Shown here piece by piece: positions 6,283-12,484 of a DNA stretch of 12,484 bases; position 1 is the stretch's first letter, and each line of letters opens with the position of its first letter. A model generated the notes under the pieces. That model was not told where the DNA came from. It searched no databases and worked only from the letters and a program-made list of their open reading frames with translations. A program made the position numbers and the translations under genes. The DNA comes from Pseudomonadota bacterium (GTDB taxonomy: Bacteria; Pseudomonadota; Gammaproteobacteria; Pseudomonadales; UBA5518), in NCBI GenBank assembly GCA_963204845.1, contig CAUJIL010000033.1, positions 1 through 12,484 of the forward strand. Reading direction: 5' to 3'.

Positions 6283-7716
6283 ATGACGCCAGAACAGATG
6301 CTCGCGCTGGTCGAGCGCCAGAAGAACGCATTTATCGCCGCCGGCGCGGTGGATGCCAGCACCCGCCAGGACCGGCTCGACCGTCTCGAGGCCCTGTTGC
6401 GCGAGAACCAGGACGCGCTGCTCGCGGCGCTGGTGGCCGACTTCGGCTCGCGCTGCCTCGAGCAGGCGCGCCTGACCGAGATCGCCGTGCCGATCAACGA
6501 GATCCGTGCCACCCGCAAGTTGATTCCCGGCTGGATGAAGGACGAACGGCGCCCCGTGCCGTTGCTGATGCGCCTGCTCGGCGCCGATGCGCGCATCCGC
6601 TACCAGCCGCTCGGCTGCGTGGGCATCATCGTGCCGTGGAACTTCCCGATCTACCTCGCGATGGGGCCGCTGATCGGCGTGCTGGCCGCCGGCAACCGCG
6701 CGATCATCAAGCCCTCGGAGTTCACGCCGCGGGTCGCCGAGCAGTTCGCGGCGATCTTCCCGCGCTACTTCGACGCCACCGAGGTGGCGATCGTCACCGG
6801 CGAGGCCGAGGTCAGCGCGGCCTTCTCCGGCCTGCCCTTCGATCATCTGGTGTTCACCGGCGCCGGATCGATCGCGCGCCATGTGATGGCGGCCGCCGCG
6901 AAGCATCTGGTGCCGGTCACGCTCGAACTCGGCGGCAAGTCGCCGGTGCTGTTCGGCCAGGGCGCGGACGTGGCCGGCGCGGCCCTCAAGATCATGGACT
7001 TCAAGCTCTCGAACGCCGGGCAGATCTGCATCGCACCGGACTACCTGCTGGTGCCCGAGCAGCGCCTCGACGAGGTGATCGGCGCCTTGCAGGCGGCCGC
7101 CGCGAAGCTCTACCCCACGCTGCTCGCGAACCCGGACTACACCTCGATCGTGAACCGCCGCCACTTCGAGCGCCTGACGCGGCTGATCGACGATGCGCTC
7201 GGCGCCGGCGTGCGCTGCGTCGAGATCAACCCGGGCAACGAGTCCTTCGCCGCACAGCCCGCCGGGCAGCACAAGCTGATGCCGCGGCTGTTCGTCGATC
7301 CGGGCGACGAGCGCGCGATCATGCGCGAGGAGATCTTCGGCCCGTTGCTGCCGGTGAAGACCTACCGCGACATCGCCGAGGCGATCGCCTACATCAACCG
7401 CCACGACCGGCCGCTCGCGCTCTACTACTTCGGTGACGCCAACGGCACGGAAGTCGAGCAGGTGCTGGGGCGCACGCTCTCCGGCGGGGTGACGATCAAC
7501 GACATCGCCGCGCACGCCGGCTGCGAGACGCTGCCTTTCGGCGGCGTGGGCCCCAGCGGCATGGGCGCGTACCACGGGCGCGACGGTTTCCGCCAGTTCT
7601 CGCACGCGCGCTCGGTCTACCGGCAGGCGCGGGTGGACTTCGCGACGCGCTTCGGCATGCGCCCGCCGTTCGGGCCGAAGTTCGCCGACCGGGTGCGGCA
7701 GTACATGAAGGCTTAG
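6283..7716 (+). CDS. Aldehyde dehydrogenase, coniferyl-aldehyde dehydrogenase type
   Basis: This NAD(P)-dependent enzyme oxidises an aldehyde to the acid, probably in the cytosol. The product is 477 residues. Seen from this start are the cofactor-site PWNFP (118-122) and KPSE (143-146), and the glutamate of LELGGKSP (Glu215). The catalytic cysteine lies in NAGQICIAPDY (Cys249) and the C-terminal motif is LPFGGVGPSGMG. The short N-terminus, the IAPDY after the cysteine and the tail YRQARVDF fit the coniferyl-aldehyde branch (CalB-like), which also accepts medium-chain and terpenoid aldehydes. The true substrate is unknown. ATG 6283 is preferred over ATG 6277 because GGGGA lies five bases before it but abuts the earlier codon. 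A TAGACT hexamer at 6234-6239 is a possible -10 box. A perfect hairpin follows the stop codon, then the molybdenum hydroxylase genes. Confidence 0.93.
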   Translation: MTPEQMLALVERQKNAFIAAGAVDASTRQDRLDRLEALLRENQDALLAALVADFGSRCLEQARLTEIAVPINEIRATRKLIPGWMKDERRPVPLLMRLLGADARIRYQPLGCVGIIVPWNFPIYLAMGPLIGVLAAGNRAIIKPSEFTPRVAEQFAAIFPRYFDATEVAIVTGEAEVSAAFSGLPFDHLVFTGAGSIARHVMAAAAKHLVPVTLELGGKSPVLFGQGADVAGAALKIMDFKLSNAGQICIAPDYLLVPEQRLDEVIGALQAAAAKLYPTLLANPDYTSIVNRRHFERLTRLIDDALGAGVRCVEINPGNESFAAQPAGQHKLMPRLFVDPGDERAIMREEIFGPLLPVKTYRDIAEAIAYINRHDRPLALYYFGDANGTEVEQVLGRTLSGGVTINDIAAHAGCETLPFGGVGPSGMGAYHGRDGFRQFSHARSVYRQARVDFATRFGMRPPFGPKFADRVRQYMKA

Positions 7717-7734
7717 GCGGGCGGCAGCGCCCGC
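7717..7734 (+). other. Perfect hairpin directly after the aldehyde dehydrogenase stop
   Basis: The arm GCGGGCG (7717-7723), loop GCAG and arm CGCCCGC (7728-7734) form a 7-bp all-GC stem starting at the first base after the TAG stop. No U-run follows, so it is not a standard intrinsic terminator. It may stabilise the upstream mRNA end or reduce read-through into the next gene. Confidence 0.55.
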
Positions 7735-7769
7735 GCTCCGGAGGCCGTGCCGCGGCAGGTGAGCATGCA

Positions 7770-8240
7770 ATGAAGATTGCGTTGCGCGTCAACTCGCAGG
7801 ACGTCGAGGCCGAGGTCGAGCCGCGGCTGCTGCTGGTGCATTTCCTGCGCGAACGGCTGCGCCTGACCGGCACCCACATCGGTTGCGACACCAGCCAGTG
7901 CGGCGCCTGCACCGTGCACCTCGACGGACGCGCCGTGAAGAGCTGCAGCCTGCTCGCGGTGCAGGCCGACGGCTGCGCGATCACCACCATCGAAGGCCTC
8001 GCGGCCGACGGCGTGCTGCATCCGCTGCAGGCCGCGTTCCATGAGCACCACGCGCTGCAATGCGGCTTCTGCACCCCGGGCATGGTGATGGCCGCCCACG
8101 AGTTGCTGGGGCGCACCCCGATGCCGGACGAGGCGCAGATCCGCGCCGCGCTCGAGGGCAACCGCTGCCGTTGCACCGGCTACCAGAACATCGTCGATGC
8201 GATCCGCGCGGCCTGCGAGCGCGCGGGGGGCTGCACGTGA
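7770..8240 (+). CDS. Molybdenum hydroxylase, [2Fe-2S] small subunit (CoxS-like)
   Basis: This is the electron-transfer subunit of a xanthine dehydrogenase-family enzyme. The product is 156 residues, the normal size. The ferredoxin-like N-terminal half carries the plant-type cluster: Cys39, Cys44, Cys47 (GCDTSQCGACTVH) and Cys59. The helical C-terminal half carries the second cluster: Cys98 and Cys101 (QCGFCTPGM), then Cys133 and Cys135 (NRCRCTGYQNI). All eight ligands are present. It would pass electrons from the molybdenum centre of the large subunit to FAD in the medium subunit. The ATG has AGGTGA seven bases upstream. The stop overlaps the GTG start of the next gene (GTGA). CoxS is a family label; the enzyme is probably not a carbon monoxide dehydrogenase. 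Confidence 0.95.
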   Translation: MKIALRVNSQDVEAEVEPRLLLVHFLRERLRLTGTHIGCDTSQCGACTVHLDGRAVKSCSLLAVQADGCAITTIEGLAADGVLHPLQAAFHEHHALQCGFCTPGMVMAAHELLGRTPMPDEAQIRAALEGNRCRCTGYQNIVDAIRAACERAGGCT

Positions 8241-10582
8241 AGCATGCCGCGCCGGAGGGCGGCATCGGCGCGCGGCTGCCGCGCCTCGAGGACCCGCGGC
8301 TGCTCGTCGGCGGCGGCTGTTTCGTCGACGATCTGCAGGTGCCCGGCATGCTGCACCTGGACATTTTGCGCAGCCCGCACGCGCACGCGCGGATCGGCGC
8401 CATCGACGCCAGCGCCGCGCGCGCGCTGCCCGGCGTGGCCGCCGTCTACACCGGCGCGGAACTCGCGCAGTTCCTGCGCGCGCTGCCCAGCGCCGGCGGG
8501 CTGCAGGGTTTCAGCGCGCCGGAGCACCACGCGCTGGCCATCGAGCGCGTGCGTTTCGTCGGCGAGGGCGTGGCGGCCGTGCTCGCGAGCGACCGTTATC
8601 TTGCCCGTGACGCCTGCGAGGCGATCCGGGTCGATTACGAACCGTTGCCGGCCGTGACCGATCCCGAGGCGGCGCTCGCGGTCTGCGCGCCGGTGCTGCA
8701 CGAGGCGCTGCACGGCAACCGCGCCTTCGAGCTGCGCATCGGCAACGATACCGCGGAGGCGCTCGCCGGCGCCGAGCGCGTCGTGCGCGGGCGCTTCGTG
8801 AACCAGCGCATCGTTCCCAACACCATGGAGACGCGCGGCGCGCTGGCGCACTTCGAGCCGTGGCAGGAGCGGCTGACCGTCTGGCTCTCGACCCAGGCGC
8901 CGCACCTGATGCGCCGCGAGCTCGCGCGCTTGCTCGACTTCCCCGAGCACCGCCTGCGGGTGGTCGCGCCCGACGTGGGGGGCGCCTTCGGCGCCAAGAA
9001 CAACCCGTACGCCGAGGAACTGCTGGCGGCGGCGCTGTCGCTGCGCCACCGCGTGCCGGTCAAGTGGATCGAGGAGCGCCAGGAACACATGCTGGCCACC
9101 AGCCACGCGCGCGCGCAGACGGTCGAGGTGAGCGCTGGCGTGCGCGCCGACGGCACGCTGTGCGCGTTGCACTACCGGCTGGTCGCCGACATGGGCGCCT
9201 ACTACCACGCGATCACGCACGTCGGGCCGATGATGACCGCGGCGCTGATGACCGGCGCGTACCGCATCGCGCACGCCGCCACCGACATCGTCGCGGTGTT
9301 CACCAACACGACGCCCACCGATCCGTACCGTGGTTTCGGCCGCGCCGAGGCGGCCTATTTCGTCGAGCGCACCATGGACCTGGTCGCGCGCGAGCTGGGG
9401 CTGGATCCGCTCGAGCTGCGGCGGCGCAACCTGATCGGTCGCGGGGAGTTTCCGTTCGCCACGCCGACCGGCCACGTCCACGAGAGCGGCGACTTCGGGC
9501 TCTGCCTGGAGCGCGCGCTCGCCCGGCTGGACTACGAGGGGGCGCGGCGCGAACAGGCGCGGCTGCGCACGGTGGGGCGCTACCTGGGCATCGGGCTCGC
9601 GACCCACGTCTGGCGCGCCGGCTTCCCGTCGGTGCCCGGCGGCAAGGGCTACGTGGTCAGCGGTTGGGAACGCTCCACCGTCTCGCTCGATCCGTCCGGC
9701 ACCGCGCGCGCCGTGATCGGCACCTCGCCGCACGGCCAGGGCATCGTCACCACGACCGCGCAGATCGTGGCCGAAGCGCTCGGGATCCGGCCGCAGGACG
9801 TGCGCGTGATCCACGGCGACACCGACGCGCTCGCGCACGGCAACGGCACCATGGGCAGCCGTTCGCTGGTGGTGGGTGGCAGCGCGACGTGGCTCGCGGC
9901 GCGGCAGTTGCGCGAGCAGGCGACCCGTCTGGCGGCACACCTGCTGCGGCTTCCCGCCGACCGGCTCGTGCTGCGTGACGGCGGGTTCGCGGACCGCGAG
10001 GACCCGGCGAAGCGGATCACACTGGCGGCCGTCGCCGCGCACGCCCAGGCCGGGCCGCGCGATCTGCCCGCGGGGATGGCGTCCTCGCTGGAGGCCACGG
10101 CGCTGTTCGAGCAGCCGAACTTCGTTACCTGTTTCGGCACCCACGTCTGCGTGGTCGAGGTCGAGCCGCAGACCGGCGAGGTGAGGATCCTGCGCTACAT
10201 CGCGGTCGACGACGCCGGCCGCGCCGTGAACCCCACCGTGGTCGAGGGCCAGCTGCACGGCGGACTCGCGCAGGGCATCGGCCAGGCGCTGCTGGAGGAG
10301 GCGGTCTACGACACCGCCGGCCAGCCGCTCGCCGCCTCGTTCCTCGAGTACGCGACCCCGCGCGCGGGCGACCTGCCGCGCTTCGAGGTCGAGCTGACCG
10401 AAACTCCGTCGAGCGTGAATCCGCTCGGCGCGCGCGGCATCGGCGAGGCGGGCACGGTGGGCGCCCCGCCGGCGGTGGTGAACGCGGTGCTGGATGCGCT
10501 CGCGCCGCTCGGCGTGCGCCACCTCGACATGCCGCTCACGCCGCAGAAGGTCTGGCGGGCGATCCGCGAGGCGCGCGCGTGA
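8237..10582 (+). CDS. Molybdenum hydroxylase, molybdopterin-binding large subunit (CoxL-like)
   Basis: This is the catalytic subunit, carrying molybdopterin cytosine dinucleotide; it hydroxylates a substrate with water as oxygen source. The product is 781 residues. The N-terminal hammerhead domain (about 10-140) includes RLEDPRLLVGGGCFVDD. The molybdenum domains follow: GGAFGAKN (248-255), the substrate loop DPYRGFGR (362-369), GTSPHGQG (495-502), GNGTMGSRS (535-543), and the base-bearing GARGIGEAGTVGAPP with Glu737. Form I CO dehydrogenase needs a cysteine in its AYRCSFR loop; here the loop has Gly-Phe-Gly, so CO is not the expected substrate. The start is the GTG at 8237, overlapping the small-subunit stop and preceded by a run of six G. 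The longer open frame upstream overlaps the small-subunit gene and is not coding. Substrate unknown; aldehydes or N-heteroaromatics are possible. Confidence 0.94.
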   Translation: MKHAAPEGGIGARLPRLEDPRLLVGGGCFVDDLQVPGMLHLDILRSPHAHARIGAIDASAARALPGVAAVYTGAELAQFLRALPSAGGLQGFSAPEHHALAIERVRFVGEGVAAVLASDRYLARDACEAIRVDYEPLPAVTDPEAALAVCAPVLHEALHGNRAFELRIGNDTAEALAGAERVVRGRFVNQRIVPNTMETRGALAHFEPWQERLTVWLSTQAPHLMRRELARLLDFPEHRLRVVAPDVGGAFGAKNNPYAEELLAAALSLRHRVPVKWIEERQEHMLATSHARAQTVEVSAGVRADGTLCALHYRLVADMGAYYHAITHVGPMMTAALMTGAYRIAHAATDIVAVFTNTTPTDPYRGFGRAEAAYFVERTMDLVARELGLDPLELRRRNLIGRGEFPFATPTGHVHESGDFGLCLERALARLDYEGARREQARLRTVGRYLGIGLATHVWRAGFPSVPGGKGYVVSGWERSTVSLDPSGTARAVIGTSPHGQGIVTTTAQIVAEALGIRPQDVRVIHGDTDALAHGNGTMGSRSLVVGGSATWLAARQLREQATRLAAHLLRLPADRLVLRDGGFADREDPAKRITLAAVAAHAQAGPRDLPAGMASSLEATALFEQPNFVTCFGTHVCVVEVEPQTGEVRILRYIAVDDAGRAVNPTVVEGQLHGGLAQGIGQALLEEAVYDTAGQPLAASFLEYATPRAGDLPRFEVELTETPSSVNPLGARGIGEAGTVGAPPAVVNAVLDALAPLGVRHLDMPLTPQKVWRAIREARA

Positions 10583-11478
10583 TCCCATCCGCCTTCAACT
10601 ACGTCGCACCGCGCTCGCTCGAGGAGGCGCTGGCCTGCCTCGGGCGCTGCGAGCCGGGGACGGCGGCGCTGCTGGCCGGCGGCATGAGCCTGGTTCCGGC
10701 GCTGAAGCTGCGCTTCGCGCGCCCCGCGACGCTGGTGGACATCGGGCGTATCGCCGCGCTGCGCGGCATCGAGGCCAACGCCGGCGGGATCCACATCGGC
10801 GCACTCGTCACGCACGCCGAGTTGCTAGGCGCACCGCAACTCGCCGATCGTCCGGTGTTCGCCGAGACCGCGCGCGTGATCGCCGATCCCCAGGTGCGCA
10901 ACCGCGGCACCCTCGGCGGCTCGCTCGCGTACGCGCATCCCGCGGCCGACTGGCCGGCCGTTTTCCTCGCACTCGGCGGCGAGGCCGAGCTGTTCGGCCC
11001 GCGGGGAGCGCGCGCGGTGGCGGCCGAGGATTTCTTCACCGGTATCTTCGGCACGGCGATCGGGGCCGACGAGATCCTCACCGGGGTGCGCTTCGCGCAT
11101 GTGCCGGTGAACGCGGGTTCTGCCTACTCGAAGATGCGCCAGCAGGCCTCCGGGATGGCGCTGGTGGGGGTCGCGGCGCAGCTGGTGCTGGATGCCGCGG
11201 GAGCGATCCGCGCGGCGAGCGTCGGCGTCACCGGCGTCAACGCCGTGCCGTTCCGCGCCCGCAGTCTCGAGGCGCGGCTGCAGGGCAGCGCGTCCGATCC
11301 CGCCGCGCTCAGCGCGGCCTGCGCGCTCGGCATCACGGAAGCCGATCCGCTCGGTGACCGGCACGCCAGCGCGGACTATCGACTGCATTTGCTGGGCGTG
11401 CATGCCGGACGTGCGCTGGCGCGTGCGCTGGCGCGGGCGCGCGGATCGGCAGGCGATGGCGCCGACTATAATGATTGA
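10579..11478 (+). CDS. Molybdenum hydroxylase, FAD-binding medium subunit (CoxM-like)
   Basis: This flavoprotein subunit takes electrons from the iron-sulfur subunit. The product is 299 residues, slightly over the usual 280-290. The two FAD pyrophosphate motifs are visible: LLAGGMSLVPALKLR (31-45) and RGTLGGSLAYAHPAADWP (109-126). The C-terminal CO-dehydrogenase flavoprotein domain follows, including SAYSKMRQQASGMALVGVAA. The GTG start at 10579 overlaps the large-subunit stop (GTGA), the second such overlap, so the three genes are read as one coupled operon in the order small-large-medium. No maturation genes (MoxR ATPase or CoxF/XdhC-like) are inside the window. The alanine/arginine-rich tail (ARALARARGSAGDGADYND) looks disordered. 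Confidence 0.93.
   Translation: MIPSAFNYVAPRSLEEALACLGRCEPGTAALLAGGMSLVPALKLRFARPATLVDIGRIAALRGIEANAGGIHIGALVTHAELLGAPQLADRPVFAETARVIADPQVRNRGTLGGSLAYAHPAADWPAVFLALGGEAELFGPRGARAVAAEDFFTGIFGTAIGADEILTGVRFAHVPVNAGSAYSKMRQQASGMALVGVAAQLVLDAAGAIRAASVGVTGVNAVPFRARSLEARLQGSASDPAALSAACALGITEADPLGDRHASADYRLHLLGVHAGRALARALARARGSAGDGADYND
11467..11472 (+). promoter_or_regulatory. Perfect TATAAT hexamer upstream of the TonB receptor gene
   Basis: A consensus -10 hexamer lies in the last codons of the medium-subunit gene (Tyr-Asn-Asp-stop), 171 bases before the receptor ATG. No recognisable -35 box sits 16-18 bp upstream. It could start a leadered receptor transcript or be chance within coding sequence. 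The 164-bp gap after it has no other clear signal except a CAGAACGA direct repeat (11546-11553 and 11618-11625). Confidence 0.25.
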
Positions 11479-11642
11479 CGCCGGACGGCTCCGGTGGCAC
11501 CCTTGGCGCGCCGCTCGCTGGTGGTAAAGGCGGCTGACGAATAATCAGAACGATTCGCGCTCTGGAGGCACTGCTTGCGCGCACCACGTTGCGTGTCGAT
11601 TGTCGACCCACACATACCAGAACGACCCGGAGGGGAAACCGA

Positions 11643-12484
11643 ATGAATTTTCGCAGAAAACCGCTGTTCGTCGCCGGTGCGAGCCTGCTGCTCGGCGCCA
11701 CCATGCCGCTGTCCACCCTGGCCCAGGGCGTGACCGTGGAGGAGATCGTCGTCACCGCCCAGAAGCGCGAGGAATCGCTGCAGGACGCGCCGATCGCGAT
11801 CACCGCGTTCAGCGCGAGCGATATCGAGAACCAGCGCATCACCAGCGTGATGCAACTGACCAACGTGCCGTCGGTGATGATCGCGCCGTGGGCCGGCAGT
11901 CGGGTGACGCCGAACCTGTTCATCCGCGGCATGGGCAACCTGAACACGCAGTCGACCAACGACATGGCGACCGGCATCTACATGGACGGCGTTCCGGTCG
12001 GCCGCGGCATCGGACTCGCCAACGACATTGCCGACCTCGAGCGCGTGGAAGTGCTGCGCGGCCCGCAGGGCACGCTGTGGGGCCGCAACACCACGGCCGG
12101 CGCGATCAACTTCGTCACCAAGCGCCCGGACGGCGAACTCGGCGGCAAGGTGCAGCTGACGGCCGGCAGCTTCGAGGAGCGCACCGGGCGCGCCAGCCTG
12201 AACGTGCCGATCACCGACGGGCTGTATGCGCGCGTCGGCTACATGCGCACCGAGAACGACGGCTGGGTCGACAACCATTCCACGCGGCCCGACCAGATCA
12301 ACTTCAACGAGGACCGCAAGAAGGAGGCCGTGCGTCTTGCGCTGCGCTACGAACCGAGCGACGCGCTCACGATCGATTACGGTTTCGACAACTCCGAGAT
12401 GGAGTACGGCAACCACTTCTACCAGATCGTCGAGGGCCCGCTCGCGGTGCCCGGTCGCCAGGAAGACGCGACGCCGGTGTGGGG
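11643..12484 (+). CDS. TonB-dependent outer-membrane receptor, N-terminal part
   Basis: This is an outer-membrane active transporter energised by TonB-ExbBD; only the first 280 codons are in the window, and the gene runs off the right edge. A Sec signal peptide (MNFRRKPLFVAGASLLLG, cleavage probably near LAQ at 26-28) is followed by the TonB box region VEEIVVTAQKREESLQD (32-48). The plug domain comes next, with LFIRGMGN (92-99), IYMDGVPVGR (112-121), VEVLRGPQGTLWGRNTTAGA (135-154) and the first barrel strands. This subfamily is expanded in degraders of steroids, terpenes and aromatics, and generally imports large or hydrophobic compounds. The ligand cannot be read from the sequence. ATG 11643 has a strong GGAGGGG seven bases upstream (11629-11635). 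Confidence 0.94.
   Translation, partial: MNFRRKPLFVAGASLLLGATMPLSTLAQGVTVEEIVVTAQKREESLQDAPIAITAFSASDIENQRITSVMQLTNVPSVMIAPWAGSRVTPNLFIRGMGNLNTQSTNDMATGIYMDGVPVGRGIGLANDIADLERVEVLRGPQGTLWGRNTTAGAINFVTKRPDGELGGKVQLTAGSFEERTGRASLNVPITDGLYARVGYMRTENDGWVDNHSTRPDQINFNEDRKKEAVRLALRYEPSDALTIDYGFDNSEMEYGNHFYQIVEGPLAVPGRQEDATPVW

Noticed and set aside
8180..10588. 802-codon minus-strand open frame opposite the molybdenum hydroxylase large subunit
   Set aside because: It is a mirror of the coding strand with no motif and no ribosome site; the plus strand carries all family motifs.
7770..11478. Aerobic carbon monoxide dehydrogenase (coxSLM)
   Set aside because: The large-subunit loop lacks the AYRCSFR cysteine of form I, the order is S-L-M rather than M-S-L, and no Cox maturation genes follow. 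Only the broader molybdenum hydroxylase family is supported.
11479..11496. Hairpin after the medium-subunit stop (CCGGA and TCCGG arms) as a terminator
   Set aside because: The stem is short and no U-run follows, so termination cannot be claimed.

Overview
The window is GC-rich chromosomal DNA, most likely from a gammaproteobacterium. The dihydroxy-acid dehydratase resembles Pseudomonas-type IlvD. GTAG-headed hairpin repeats of the REP type are present. The TonB-dependent receptor has the EEIVVTAQKREESLQD type of N-terminus that is common in hydrocarbon-, terpenoid- or steroid-degrading marine and soil proteobacteria. The genus cannot be named from sequence alone.

Layout. Positions 1-271 hold no gene but carry six short palindromic units (71-240), two in one orientation and four in the other. 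Next, on the minus strand, come ilvD (branched-chain amino acid synthesis, 272-2116), an intrinsic terminator (2141-2175), and a two-gene operon of acyl-CoA dehydrogenases (2206-3369 and 3405-4586). Their complementary residues suggest one alpha2beta2 enzyme like the steroid side-chain dehydrogenases. A 132-bp divergent control region (4587-4718) follows. On the plus strand are a MerR-type regulator with a cobalamin-binding domain (CarH/LitR-like, 4719-5669), overlapped by a lipocalin lipoprotein gene (blc, 5666-6220), and then a coniferyl-aldehyde-type dehydrogenase (6283-7716). A three-subunit molybdenum hydroxylase comes next in the order small-large-medium (7770-8240, 8237-10582, 10579-11478), its genes joined by two GTGA stop/start overlaps. 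The window ends in the first 280 codons of a TonB-dependent outer-membrane receptor (from 11643).

How the parts fit. The most interesting part is the divergent region. Three tandem 11-bp direct repeats (4691-4723) run from the -35 box of the acyl-CoA dehydrogenase promoter into the start codon of the regulator. Such an arrangement is what a CarH-family adenosylcobalamin-dependent repressor is known to bind. The regulator keeps the W-x9-EH and E-x-H-x-x-G cobalamin motifs. The inferred system is a light- or B12-responsive switch over a CoA-thioester dehydrogenase and a membrane-lipid lipocalin. The downstream aldehyde dehydrogenase, molybdenum hydroxylase and TonB receptor look like an uptake and oxidation module for an unknown, probably hydrophobic or aromatic, substrate. 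Whether they share the same control is not visible in the sequence.
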